Assembly: GCA_023386815.1 (NCBI GenBank)
Contig: JAEWIZ010000008.1
Coordinates: forward strand, 434,001-498,000
Reading direction: 5' to 3'
Source: Bacillota bacterium
GTDB taxonomy: Bacteria; Bacillota; Clostridia; Lachnospirales; Lachnospiraceae
DNA length: 64,000 nt
Part shown: positions 34,830-44,468 of the stretch, piece after piece
How positions within the stretch are numbered: the stretch's first letter is position 1
Layout of the letters: every line of letters starts with the position of its first letter
The notes under the pieces: generated by a model
What the model saw: only the letters and a program-made list of their open reading frames with translations
Database searches by the model: none
What the model was told of the DNA's origin: nothing
Program-made: the position numbers and the translations under genes

Positions 34830-36266
34830 ATGGAGAAGGATAACAAGACGGGGTATAGACTGGAGCACGATTCCATTGGTACGAGAGAGGTTCCAGCTGA
34901 GGTTTATTATGGGGTGCAGACTCTGCGAGCATCGGAGAATTTTAATATTACAGGGTTAACCATGCATCCGGAAATGATCATAAGTATAGCGCAAATTAAA
35001 AAAGCATGCGCCTTGACAAACTATGAGGCTGGACGACTGAATAAAAAGCGTACAGATGCAATCTGCCTGGCATGTGATGAAATAATAGAGGGAAAATTGC
35101 ATGACCAATTTGTTGTCGATCCAATTCAGGGAGGCGCTGGAACCTCCTGGAATATGAATGCAAATGAAGTGATCGCAAACCGTGCCATTGAAATTCTTGG
35201 AGGTAAAAAAGGTGATTATTACATTGTTAATCCCAATAATCATGTAAATTATGGACAATCCACGAATGACGTTTTCCCATCCTGTGGACGTATGACTGCG
35301 TTAAAATTATTTAACAAGGCACAGAAACAACTGAATCATCTATACCTAGCATTATTACAAAAGGCAAATGAATTTGATTCGGTGATCAAAATGGGAAGAA
35401 CCCAGCTACAGGATGCCGTACCGATCCGATTGGGCCAGGAATTCAAAGCATACAGCGAAGCTGTCAAAAGAGATATTAGAAGAATTGATTATGCAAAAGA
35501 TGAGCTGAAATACCTGAATTTGGGAGGAACTGCGGTTGGTACCGGTCTAAATGCAGATTCTCATTATTTAGAAAAGATTATACCGAACTTAGCCTCGATA
35601 TCAGGGCTAAACTTGCATCAGGCGGATAACCTGATTGATGCAACTCAGAATTTAGATGGTTATGTTATAATATCCTCAACTTTAAAAACCTGTGCTGTCA
35701 ATCTGTCAAAGATGGCCAACGACTTACGCTTAATGTCATCCGGACCCAGAACTGGCTTTGGGGAAATTAATTTACCTGCGATGCAGAATGGTTCTTCCAT
35801 TATGCCTGGAAAAGTTAATCCGGTGATACCTGAGGTGGTGAACCAGGTAGCTTTCAATATCATTGGTAATGACATGACCATCACAATGGCTGCAGAGGCA
35901 GGACAATTGGAACTAAATGCATTTGAACCAATTATTTTTTATAAGCTATTTCAATCGCTGGAAACGCTGACCAATGCTGTGGATACGCTGGTTAATAACT
36001 GTATTCTTGGGATTCAGGCAAATGAGCAGCATTGCAGACAGATGGTAGAGAGTAGTGTGGGTATTATTACAGCTATCTGTCCTTATGTTGGATATGAGGC
36101 AGCTGCGGTGATCGCGAAAGAAGCAATAAAAACTGGTGCGCCTGTTAAGAACCTTATCTTAAGAGATCATCTACTGTCAGAAAAGGAACTGGAACTTATC
36201 ATGAATCCTTATGAGATGACAGAGCTGGGAAGCTTACGAAAAAATATACAACAGCCGGCTTGCTAA
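34830..36266 (+). CDS. aspA: Aspartate ammonia-lyase
   Basis: 478 residues, AAGGAG before the ATG. It carries the fumarase/aspartase signature GSSIMPGKVNP (near 327-337), with the catalytic Ser loop, plus GTSWNMNANEVIANRA and NYGQSTNDVFPS. The last motif set, with a full-length 460-480 residue protein, fits aspartase better than fumarase C. It deaminates aspartate to fumarate and ammonia in the cytoplasm. The LysR gene follows after 29 bases and may control it. Confidence 0.92.
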   Translation: MEKDNKTGYRLEHDSIGTREVPAEVYYGVQTLRASENFNITGLTMHPEMIISIAQIKKACALTNYEAGRLNKKRTDAICLACDEIIEGKLHDQFVVDPIQGGAGTSWNMNANEVIANRAIEILGGKKGDYYIVNPNNHVNYGQSTNDVFPSCGRMTALKLFNKAQKQLNHLYLALLQKANEFDSVIKMGRTQLQDAVPIRLGQEFKAYSEAVKRDIRRIDYAKDELKYLNLGGTAVGTGLNADSHYLEKIIPNLASISGLNLHQADNLIDATQNLDGYVIISSTLKTCAVNLSKMANDLRLMSSGPRTGFGEINLPAMQNGSSIMPGKVNPVIPEVVNQVAFNIIGNDMTITMAAEAGQLELNAFEPIIFYKLFQSLETLTNAVDTLVNNCILGIQANEQHCRQMVESSVGIITAICPYVGYEAAAVIAKEAIKTGAPVKNLILRDHLLSEKELELIMNPYEMTELGSLRKNIQQPAC

Positions 36267-36295
36267 GATTCTAAATGAGAAATGGAGGTGATGAT

Positions 36296-37264
36296 ATGTT
36301 TAAGAATATGGAGTATGTTTATGAAGTATATAAAGAAAAGAGTTTTTCAAAAGCAGCACAGAACCTCTATATATCTCAGCCGGCACTGAGTTTGACAATA
36401 AAAAAAATGGAAGAGAGTATTGGATATCCGATTTTTGACCGGAGCACAAACCCCATTCGGCTTACGGACTGTGGTAATGAGTATATCAAATGCATCAAAG
36501 AAATTATGGATCTGGAAAATGGCTTTCAGAATTACGTTGCAGATTTAAGAAACTTAAAAACTGGTAGAATTATAATCGGCTCCAATCATATCTATGCTTC
36601 CTATATACTCCCATTAGTAATGGCGGAGTTTAAGAAGAATTACCCACAGATTGAGGTAAAGCTGCTAGAAGCAAATACTGCTCTATTAGAGGGACAGTTA
36701 TTGGCAGGCACCTTAGATCTTGTGATTGATAATTATGATTTTGACGAGAAAATATGTACCAAGCATTTTGCATTTTTGGAACACCTGATTTTAATGGCTC
36801 ATAAATCCTTTCCTGCAAATGAATTGGCGAAAGAGTACAGCCTGTCACTCAGTGAAATTCGGAATGAGAAGCATTTAAAGAAGGATACTAAGGCGGTACC
36901 GCTACAGCTTTTTAAAGACGAACCCTTTGTATTATTAAAGAGTGGGAATGACAGTCGTACTCGTGCGAATCGAATGTGCCAGAATAGTAATTTTACACCG
37001 AACATTGTAATTGAAGTCGACCAGTTGGCAACTGCTTATAACATAGCAGGTAATGGAATGGGGATAACCATTATCAGTGATACACTTGCTAAAAAAGCAT
37101 GTTTGGATCAAAATATTTTATTTTATAAATTAGAGGATGCGGTTGCAATGCGAGAGGTATATTTCCATTATAAAACAAACAAGTATTTTACACGGGCCAT
37201 GGAAGAATTTCTATCATTCGCAAATCGGATGGTAAACCCCGATCAATTACCTTATCTGATTTAA
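36296..37264 (+). CDS. LysR-family transcriptional regulator
   Basis: 322 residues from ATG 36296, chosen because GGAGGTG lies five bases upstream; an earlier ATG at 36275 lacks a site. The winged helix-turn-helix is at the N-terminus (YEVYKEKSFSKAAQNLYISQ, then PALSLTIKKME), followed by a periplasmic-binding-like effector domain (about 90-300). It is co-directional with aspartase, 29 bases behind it, and likely regulates the aspartase/malic enzyme pair. Confidence 0.92.
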   Translation: MFKNMEYVYEVYKEKSFSKAAQNLYISQPALSLTIKKMEESIGYPIFDRSTNPIRLTDCGNEYIKCIKEIMDLENGFQNYVADLRNLKTGRIIIGSNHIYASYILPLVMAEFKKNYPQIEVKLLEANTALLEGQLLAGTLDLVIDNYDFDEKICTKHFAFLEHLILMAHKSFPANELAKEYSLSLSEIRNEKHLKKDTKAVPLQLFKDEPFVLLKSGNDSRTRANRMCQNSNFTPNIVIEVDQLATAYNIAGNGMGITIISDTLAKKACLDQNILFYKLEDAVAMREVYFHYKTNKYFTRAMEEFLSFANRMVNPDQLPYLI

Positions 37265-37324
37265 ATACATGAAAAATAGTTGTAGTAAAAGCAAGCTCCA
37301 TCTCAGATGGAACCCAACAATAGG

Positions 37325-37369
37325 AAAACGGCGCTTAGCATTGTGATTGCTAAGCGCCGTTTTTTCTCA
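37325..37369. terminator. Strong bidirectional-type terminator after the LysR gene
   Basis: A perfect sixteen-pair stem (AAAACGGCGCTTAGCA with TGCTAAGCGCCGTTTT), a seven-base loop and TTTTTTCT tail. The A run on the other side would serve the opposite strand too. Confidence 0.92.
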
Positions 37370-37705
37370 GTTTAAGAACATTAGTGGATTTCGTCTAACC
37401 TATGATTTGAAAAATTCTCTGAGAGTCAGCACTGGAATAGATTAAATAGTTTTGATGTAAAAAAATAGCATTATATCGTTATTAATCTGGAAATAAAAAT
37501 TACATGCAAGTAATTAGTGTGTTTTAAATATTGAATTTATGGGGCGTTGAACTTTGCGGTGTGTTTGCAATGTAAAATATAATGCTACTAATGATTGGAT
37601 TGTTATATTTACTTGAGATTGGTGATAATGTACAATAAATTTGTCAGATACAGAGTATTTGATAAAAAATAACTAATTTGTATAAGAAGGAGAAGGGTAA
37701 AATTT
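37370..37705 (+). other. AT-rich leader of the second binding-protein operon
   Basis: This 336-base stretch has no coding frame. A TATAAT-like hexamer near 37578 lacks a well-spaced -35 (TTTGCG is 19 bases away), so a weak or activator-dependent promoter is possible. I see no riboswitch or repeat of note. Confidence 0.3.
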
Positions 37706-39367
37706 ATGAAAAAAGGCGTTTGTAAAAGATTAATCAGCCTGGCCATGATGTTTATTATGATTTGTCTCTTGATTAGTGGTTGCAGCAAATCGGATAATAC
37801 ATCAGAGTCGAGTTCAACCAAGGCAACAGAGGGGAATGCTGCAACAGAAGAATCTGTTAGTGGAGGAGAAACGGGGTCAGCGGATCCTTTTGGTAAAATT
37901 GAGCCAGCGGTAGATGTTACCAGTATGATGTTGGAAGATAATATCCGTAACGTACCAGAAGGTATGACTATGGAAAGTAATCCATGGATTGATTTGTTTA
38001 AGGAATATGGCATGAACGTTGAATATTCTATCTCAGGTTCCCAGGATGATTTAAATACAAAATTGAATCTGGCAATTACCTCCGGAGAGCTACCTGATAT
38101 CATCCAGGTAAATGCAGAGCAGTTTCAGGAGTTGAGTGAAGCCGATTATTTAACAGATCTAACGGATGCTTACAATAAATATGCATCTGATGGGTTAAAA
38201 GCTATGCTAAATCAGGACGGCGGCATCATGGCAAAGAATGGTATTGTGGATGGGAAACTCTTAGGAATTGTACAACCACAGGGTTATGAGGATTTTTGTG
38301 GTGTTGTTTCTATTCGTACAGATTGGTTAAAGGAATGTGGCCTCGAAGCACCCAAAACGATGGATGACTTATGGAATATTGCAAAAACCTTTAAGGAAAA
38401 GAAAATGGGTGGAACGTGTACTATTGGTATTGGTATGACAAAAAATGTTATGGACGCACTTACCCCAAGCATCGGTCTTTTCAATGGTTACCATGCTTAT
38501 AGCGGCATCTGGTTGAACGAGAATGATAGCTTAGTTTATTCCTCTATACAACCGGAGATGAAAAATGCATTGGGGCAGCTTGCAAATTATTATAAGGAAG
38601 GTCTAATTGATCCGGAATTTGGAAGCAAGGACAGCGCAAAACTTATGGAGGATGCATTATCAGGAAAAACAGGTATTGTGGTTTCTCATTTCTGTGCTCC
38701 TTTTGATTTGTTAAATGGTGTAAAGAATGGCCAGGAGTGGGGATATTTTAAGGTACCTTCTGTTGATGGTGAAATAGTAAAAGCACAGGCAAGCGTTGGC
38801 TTTTCAGGTGCACTTTGTTATACCGGTGATAATCCGGAGGTCCTTATTAAGATGCTGAATATCTTTACCGAGTATGTGGCAAAGGACCCGGTAACTTATA
38901 ATGATAATGCAGTTCGTAATTTTGCTTATCCTACCCTAACTGCAGCAACTAGTGATAATAATAAAATACATAATGAATATGTTCAATTTATTAATACCGG
39001 TGTTAAACCGGAAAAAGTAACTCAGGGCTATGATAGTACGGTAGAAGCAGCAGAAAAGTATCGTAACAATAAAGATAGTGAAGGGTATACCATGTGGGGT
39101 GTATTTGGACCAGAAGGTACAGAAGCAATTGTTTCATACCAGATTGAAAATAATGGTTATATGTTGAATGCTTTTACAGGAGCACCAACAGAAGCGATGA
39201 AGCAGTATCAATCCATATTAAAGACCTCCGAAGAAGAGATGATTACATACATTATTCTTGGATCTAAGCCTTTAGATTATTTTGATGAGTTTGTGGAAAA
39301 CTGGAAGGCAAATGGCGGAGACGCTATAACGCAGGAAGTGAACGATTGGTATCAGAAAAATAAATAA
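37706..39367 (+). CDS. Sugar ABC transporter lipoprotein (lpl type), second cassette
   Basis: 553 residues, AAGAAGGAGAAGGG before the ATG. The lipoprotein signal ends LLISGCSKS (modified Cys near 27) and a Ser/Thr/Glu-rich linker follows. The rest is a large solute-binding fold of the LplA type (GELPDIIQVNAEQF near 131-144). It delivers glycans to the permeases at 40540 and 41468. It differs clearly from the lipoprotein at 23470, so the cargo probably differs. A hairpin follows the stop codon, as in the other cassette. Confidence 0.9.
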   Translation: MKKGVCKRLISLAMMFIMICLLISGCSKSDNTSESSSTKATEGNAATEESVSGGETGSADPFGKIEPAVDVTSMMLEDNIRNVPEGMTMESNPWIDLFKEYGMNVEYSISGSQDDLNTKLNLAITSGELPDIIQVNAEQFQELSEADYLTDLTDAYNKYASDGLKAMLNQDGGIMAKNGIVDGKLLGIVQPQGYEDFCGVVSIRTDWLKECGLEAPKTMDDLWNIAKTFKEKKMGGTCTIGIGMTKNVMDALTPSIGLFNGYHAYSGIWLNENDSLVYSSIQPEMKNALGQLANYYKEGLIDPEFGSKDSAKLMEDALSGKTGIVVSHFCAPFDLLNGVKNGQEWGYFKVPSVDGEIVKAQASVGFSGALCYTGDNPEVLIKMLNIFTEYVAKDPVTYNDNAVRNFAYPTLTAATSDNNKIHNEYVQFINTGVKPEKVTQGYDSTVEAAEKYRNNKDSEGYTMWGVFGPEGTEAIVSYQIENNGYMLNAFTGAPTEAMKQYQSILKTSEEEMITYIILGSKPLDYFDEFVENWKANGGDAITQEVNDWYQKNK

Positions 39368-39371
39368 ACAA

Positions 39372-39408
39372 TTAGGGACGTGGCACCCTGTTACGTCCCT
39401 ATCTTTAT
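39372..39408 (+). terminator. Intercistronic hairpin after the second binding protein
   Basis: TAGGGACGT pairs with ACGTCCCTA around a ten- to eleven-base loop, followed by TCTTTATT. The weak T tail suggests partial termination or mRNA protection, matching the hairpin at 25168. Confidence 0.6.
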
Positions 39409-39449
39409 TCAAGACAAATGGATCAGCAGGCAACAAAAACGGAGGTTTT

Positions 39450-40559
39450 ATGAACACAATACAAGTTACAGCTTTAGAAAAAACGAATTACAGCAATATG
39501 AATGGTGTATATCAGGATGGAGTATTGGCACATGCTGTGGATGCCGATGGTTTGACCTGGGGCATACTGGGACATACAAATTGCGGCGGAATTACGATAT
39601 GGAAGGGAGACGGCCTAGAGAATATGCAGCAACAGTATAAGGCTGAATTCTTATTCCATTTTGGGGAAGCTGGTCAAGCTTTCCATGGAAGTCGTTATCC
39701 AGATGGCCCCTTCGCCAGAGGAGGAATCTGGCCTTGTGGCTTATGGATTGATCCGTCTGATCAAACCTTTTACTGCTATGTTCATAATGAGACGGGTTGG
39801 GAGGCCGGATCAAGTGCTTATACTATTTTTGCGCAGCAGGAGGGAGAACCGGATTATCGACATATTGGGCTGATTAAATCAATGGATCAAGGAAGAAGCT
39901 GGGAATTTATAGATTGGATTATAACATCACACAGCCCTTCTTATAGCAGTTACTATACACCGGATGGAATAGACGGCGGGCAGGTGGGCAATATCATCTG
40001 TCTTTGCAGTGGTGATTTTAGCATCCTTCCCAACAAGAAGGATGGATATTTATACATATTCTATACCCAATCTTTTTTTGACTGTGTAAGTAAAACAGTT
40101 GTGGAAGACAAAATTTATGTAGCACGCTCCCTCCTTTCCAATAAAGGGAAAGCAGGTAGCTGGTTTAAATATTATGAGGGAGAATTCAGTGAGCCCGGCA
40201 ATTGTGGAAGGGAAACCCCGATAGCATACCAGGGGGCGGTTCCCAATGTTTATTACGATGAATTACATGATTGCTACATCATGAGCAGTTATAACAGAGA
40301 AGCCTGGATCAAAGGGGAATGTACCTGCAGGCTGCAATTTAGTAAGAATTTGACAGACTGGAGTAAGCCCGTTTTTATCGCAAAGGAGCGACCGGATTTA
40401 TCAAAGCCTTATTTCACCTTATATTTTAATCAAAAGAAGAAGCGACTCCAATTATTTATGGAATCAAATGGGACAGATGTTGAATCTGTATTCATTGATA
40501 TAGATTTTGAAAATTTATGGAACAAGGGAGGAACAGGCTTTGCCAAAAAAGATAAATAG
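39450..40559 (+). CDS. Cytoplasmic beta-propeller-like protein, probable glycoside-active enzyme
   Basis: 369 residues, AACGGAGG before the ATG. The chain has repeated Trp/Gly/Asp-rich beta units, including SMDQGRSWEFID (an Asp-box-like turn), PFARGGIWPCGLWIDP, and VYYDELHDCYIMSSYNREAW, suggesting a five- or six-bladed propeller as in GH43 or sialidase-type enzymes. I do not recognise the family and see no certain catalytic triad. No signal peptide. It sits between the binding protein and the permeases, an unusual place that suggests it acts on the same imported glycan. It overlaps the permease start by 20 bases. Confidence 0.6.
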   Translation: MNTIQVTALEKTNYSNMNGVYQDGVLAHAVDADGLTWGILGHTNCGGITIWKGDGLENMQQQYKAEFLFHFGEAGQAFHGSRYPDGPFARGGIWPCGLWIDPSDQTFYCYVHNETGWEAGSSAYTIFAQQEGEPDYRHIGLIKSMDQGRSWEFIDWIITSHSPSYSSYYTPDGIDGGQVGNIICLCSGDFSILPNKKDGYLYIFYTQSFFDCVSKTVVEDKIYVARSLLSNKGKAGSWFKYYEGEFSEPGNCGRETPIAYQGAVPNVYYDELHDCYIMSSYNREAWIKGECTCRLQFSKNLTDWSKPVFIAKERPDLSKPYFTLYFNQKKKRLQLFMESNGTDVESVFIDIDFENLWNKGGTGFAKKDK

Positions 40560-41454
40560 TGCTCGTAAATTTAAACGCAATATTCCTTTGCATTTAATGC
40601 TGATTCCGGGGGTTATTGTAATTTTTATCTATAATTATATTCCTATGGCTGGTTTAATAATGGCCTTTCAAAATTATAAACCAACCAAGGGAATTTTTCG
40701 GTCCGATTGGGTAGGTCTTGATAATTTTAAAATGTTTATGTCATATCCGAATGTGGAGCAGATTATTTTTAACACTGTTTTCATCGCATGTGCAAAATTA
40801 ATTTTGGGAATCATTGTTCCGGTGATATTTGCACTCTTATTAAATGAAATAAGAAATGTTAGGTACGTAAAAATTGTTCAAACGATCGTATATCTACCGA
40901 ATTTTTTATCCTGGGTTATACTTGGCAGTGTCTTTGCGACAGTATTATCACCCTCCAACGGTATTGTAAATCATATTATCGAATTCCTGGGAGGGGAGGC
41001 GAAGTATTTCTTGGGTGACAATAAGCTTTTCCCTTGGACTTTGATTATCACGGATATATGGAAGAACTTTGGCTATGGCTCCATTGTTTATATGGCTGCC
41101 TTAATGGGGGTTGATTCAGCTCTTCATGAGGCTGCGGCCATTGATGGTGCCGGTAAATGGAAGCAGACCATTCATGTTACGCTACCATCAATAGCACCGA
41201 TCATTTTTGTTATGGCGATTTTATCGTTAGGAAATGTTTTAAATGCAGGCTTTGACCAGATATTTAATATGTATAGTCCTCAGGTTTATCAATCAGGTGA
41301 CATACTGGACACCTTCATTTATCGAATCGGCTTGGAAAATGCGAAATACAGCTTGTCAGCAGCAGTAGGATTATTTAAGTCTGTGATATCACTGATCTTG
41401 ATCTCCAGCTCCTATTATCTGGCAAAGCGTTACGGCGACTATCAAATATTTTAG
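40540..41454 (+). CDS. Sugar ABC transporter permease, LplB type, second cassette
   Basis: 304 residues from TTG 40540, chosen because AAGGGAGG lies eight bases upstream inside the preceding gene; a frame extension to 40507 has no site. Six membrane helices and the docking loop EAAAIDGAGKWKQTIHVTLPS are present. Like the LplB gene of the first cassette it uses a TTG start. It overlaps the propeller gene by 20 bases, so translation is probably coupled. Confidence 0.9.
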   Translation: MPKKINSARKFKRNIPLHLMLIPGVIVIFIYNYIPMAGLIMAFQNYKPTKGIFRSDWVGLDNFKMFMSYPNVEQIIFNTVFIACAKLILGIIVPVIFALLLNEIRNVRYVKIVQTIVYLPNFLSWVILGSVFATVLSPSNGIVNHIIEFLGGEAKYFLGDNKLFPWTLIITDIWKNFGYGSIVYMAALMGVDSALHEAAAIDGAGKWKQTIHVTLPSIAPIIFVMAILSLGNVLNAGFDQIFNMYSPQVYQSGDILDTFIYRIGLENAKYSLSAAVGLFKSVISLILISSSYYLAKRYGDYQIF

Positions 41455-41467
41455 TGGAGATGATATC

Positions 41468-42361
41468 ATGGTGCAAAACTCAAAAAAGTATAAAATATTT
41501 AATCTGATTAATTATATCTTTATTACCTTACTATCATTAATTTGTATTCTTCCGTTAATTAATGTGTTAGCCATCTCCCTAAGTGACCGAGCAGCAACAG
41601 CTTCCGGAATAGTTAATTTTTTGCCTGTAAATTTTACAACCGCTGCATATGAATATGTGCTTGAGGATAAAATTTTTCTAAAATCATTTAGTGTCAGTGT
41701 TTTAAGACTCATCGGCGGTGGAATTCTCAATCTTGTATTAACCTTATTATGTGCTTATCCATTATCAAAGAGCTCCGATGATTTTAAAGGAAGATCATTT
41801 TATGTTTGGCTGTTTTTGATACCTACATTGTTTAGTGGCGGATTGATTCCTACCTATATGGTAGTTCGAAATACGCATTTACTCAATACCATCGCTTCAT
41901 TGATCATTCCGGGTGCAGTGCCAGTGTTCCACGTAATTATTATGCTTAATTTCTTACGTGGAATACCAAAGGAGATTGAAGAGGCAGCCAGAATTGATGG
42001 CGCGGGTCATTGGAAGACTTTGTTAAGGATTTATGTACCTTTGGCAAAGCCGTCAATTGCAACCGTAACCTTATTCTCTCTCGTAAATCATTGGAATTCA
42101 TGGTTTGACGGTATGATATATATCAATAAATCCATAAATCAGCCCTTGGCAACCTTCCTCCATAATAAGGTTGTTCAGTCCGGACTGGATATGATGATTA
42201 ACACCTCGGATGTGGATACACTGAAGCAGCTGCTTACCATATCAGATCAAACAACAAAGTCAGCAGAGATCTTTCTTGGAATGCTTCCAATCCTATGTGT
42301 GTATCCATTTCTGCAAAAGTATTTTACCAAAGGTCTCACCTTAGGTGGTGTGAAAGGTTAG
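41468..42361 (+). CDS. Sugar ABC transporter permease, LplC type, second cassette
   Basis: 297 residues; the ATG is 13 bases after the LplB stop with GTGGAGATG upstream. Six membrane helices, docking loop EEAARIDGAGHWKTLLRIYVP, and the typical end QKYFTKGLTLGGVKG. It pairs with the permease at 40540. No ATPase is encoded in the window for either cassette. Confidence 0.92.
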   Translation: MVQNSKKYKIFNLINYIFITLLSLICILPLINVLAISLSDRAATASGIVNFLPVNFTTAAYEYVLEDKIFLKSFSVSVLRLIGGGILNLVLTLLCAYPLSKSSDDFKGRSFYVWLFLIPTLFSGGLIPTYMVVRNTHLLNTIASLIIPGAVPVFHVIIMLNFLRGIPKEIEEAARIDGAGHWKTLLRIYVPLAKPSIATVTLFSLVNHWNSWFDGMIYINKSINQPLATFLHNKVVQSGLDMMINTSDVDTLKQLLTISDQTTKSAEIFLGMLPILCVYPFLQKYFTKGLTLGGVKG

Positions 42362-42370
42362 GAGGTATCG

Positions 42371-44458
42371 ATGAATCAATTATTTAAAGTGGCTAAACCC
42401 ATCTGGGTAAAGGGGCTGCAGTTGGAGAAAAACCTTCAGGTTGTATTTAAAGCAAGGTTTACCATAGAAGAACTCAGATCGACCAAATTAATCATAACAG
42501 GGGCCACGCTATACCGGGTCATGATTAATGGAAGCTTTGCAGGCTATGGTCCTGCGCGCGCACCCCATGGCTTTGTAAGAGTGGATGAAATTCCAATTAC
42601 TAATATGCTTCATATTGGTGAAAATGAGATCTCAATTGAAGTAGCTGGTTATTACTGCGCTTCCTTTTATACGCTTCGACAGCCATCTTTTGTGCAAGCA
42701 GAAATAGTAGCAGATCATATCATACTTGCACATACTGGAAACAGTTTCATAGCAGAGCTGCAAAACATGAGATTGCAGAAGGTTATGAGATATTCCTGGC
42801 AAAGAACCCTTAGTGAGGTCTGGGATATGTCAAGACCGAATATGCCTTATATGGTCGAAGCGGTTGATGCGCCTAAGGAGTACTTGAAACGTAATTTGAA
42901 AAATCCAACTTATCAGCTTTATTCAGATTATCAGCTTGTGGAAACAGGCAAATTTCGATATCAGGTTCCGAAGCAGTATCATAAAGATCGTTATATCACC
43001 GGAATTAGTGATACCTTTGACGGCTTTATGGAAGAGGAGTTAGAAGCTGCCCCTTTATATACTTGGCAAAGTCTTATCGTTGATCACAAAAATAGAGAGT
43101 ACCAGAGGGGAAAAGTTATACTGAAGGCTGGGGATTATATTCTTCTTGATTTTAAAAAGAATTATACGGGCTTTTTTTTAATGAAGCTTCAGGCAATTTT
43201 GAACAGCCATTTTATGGTAGTGTTTGATGAAAAATTAGTGGATGGAATCATTTCCTATCAAAATATGGATATGATTAATTTGTTAGACTATAAGCTACCA
43301 AAAAGAGATGATTTTTGGGAGTTGGAATCCTTTGAGGCCTATGGTTTTCGATATGCTATGCTTTTTGTGTTAGAGGGAGAGATAGAGCTTCAAAGCTTCT
43401 CCATCAGAGCATATGAATATCCAATGGAAATTCTGCCTTATGAAGGAAGTGATCCGCAATTAAAGGAAATCTATGATGCTGCGGCAAGAACCTTATGTCA
43501 GAATACACTGGATACCTACATGGACTGCCCGACCAGGGAACGTGCCGGCTGGCTCTGTGATTCCTATTATACCTCACAGGCAGAGTACGGGATGACAGGG
43601 AGAGTAGAGGTAGAACCCGTATTTATGGAAAATTACCTGCTATATCCCCAGGGCTCAATCGTTCCCAAAGGAATGCTTCCGATGTGCTATCCGGGGGATC
43701 ATTTGAATGGAGAATATATTCCGCAGTGGGCTATGTGGTATATTCTGGAGCTAGAGCAGTACCTGCTCCGTGACACCAATGCCAACAAAGAGGATTACCG
43801 GGAGCTGTGTTATGAGTTGCTTGATTATTTTAAGGAATATGAGAATCAAGAGGGCTTTCTGGAGAAACTTCCCTCCTGGAATTTTGTTGAATGGTCTGCA
43901 GCCAATGACTGGGTGCAGGATGTAAATTATCCTACGAACATGCTTTATGTAAGAATACAGGAGATTATCGCCTCACTTTATCTGGATGAGGTTTTGCTGG
44001 AGCGTTCAAAACAATTAAAGGAGTTAATAATCAATCATTCTTTTAACGGAACCCTATTTATTGATCATGCAGTTCGGGACGAGCAGGGGATTCTAGTAAG
44101 GAAGGAGGAGATCTCAGAGGCTTGCCAGTACTATGCTGCAAGGTTTTTAAGAATCAATCTTTGTGAGGAAAAATATTGCTGTTTAAAAAAAGCAATTTTA
44201 GAAGACTTTGGTCCGAATAGGAGCAAGACAGGTAAATGGAAGGAAGTAGAACCTGCGAATGCTTTAATGGGGATTTATCTGCGAATGGAACTGTTATTGG
44301 AGCTAAAGGAGACAGAAAAACTAAAAAGTGAGATAAAGGATTATTTTGGCGCGATGGCATTAAAAACCGGTACCCTCTGGGAACATAAATTCATGGCTTC
44401 AAGCTTGAATCATGGTTTTGCAGCATTTGTTGGAGCCGTTATCCGTAAAATTGAGTAG
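42371..44458 (+). CDS. GH78-like alpha-L-rhamnosidase family protein
   Basis: 695 residues, GGTTAGGAGG before the ATG, nine bases after the permease. An N-terminal beta region (GATLYRVMINGSFAGYGPAR, about 38-57) leads to a six-hairpin barrel with the acidic motif DCPTRERAGWLCD: Asp385, Glu390, Asp397, in the D-x4-E-x6-D spacing of GH78. It is shorter than the other two GH78 proteins and lacks the fibronectin domain and most of the C-terminal beta domain. Cytoplasmic. Likely a rhamnosidase or related enzyme on a different linkage; identity of the sugar is not certain. Confidence 0.8.
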   Translation: MNQLFKVAKPIWVKGLQLEKNLQVVFKARFTIEELRSTKLIITGATLYRVMINGSFAGYGPARAPHGFVRVDEIPITNMLHIGENEISIEVAGYYCASFYTLRQPSFVQAEIVADHIILAHTGNSFIAELQNMRLQKVMRYSWQRTLSEVWDMSRPNMPYMVEAVDAPKEYLKRNLKNPTYQLYSDYQLVETGKFRYQVPKQYHKDRYITGISDTFDGFMEEELEAAPLYTWQSLIVDHKNREYQRGKVILKAGDYILLDFKKNYTGFFLMKLQAILNSHFMVVFDEKLVDGIISYQNMDMINLLDYKLPKRDDFWELESFEAYGFRYAMLFVLEGEIELQSFSIRAYEYPMEILPYEGSDPQLKEIYDAAARTLCQNTLDTYMDCPTRERAGWLCDSYYTSQAEYGMTGRVEVEPVFMENYLLYPQGSIVPKGMLPMCYPGDHLNGEYIPQWAMWYILELEQYLLRDTNANKEDYRELCYELLDYFKEYENQEGFLEKLPSWNFVEWSAANDWVQDVNYPTNMLYVRIQEIIASLYLDEVLLERSKQLKELIINHSFNGTLFIDHAVRDEQGILVRKEEISEACQYYAARFLRINLCEEKYCCLKKAILEDFGPNRSKTGKWKEVEPANALMGIYLRMELLLELKETEKLKSEIKDYFGAMALKTGTLWEHKFMASSLNHGFAAFVGAVIRKIE

Positions 44459-44468
44459 AGGAGAATTT

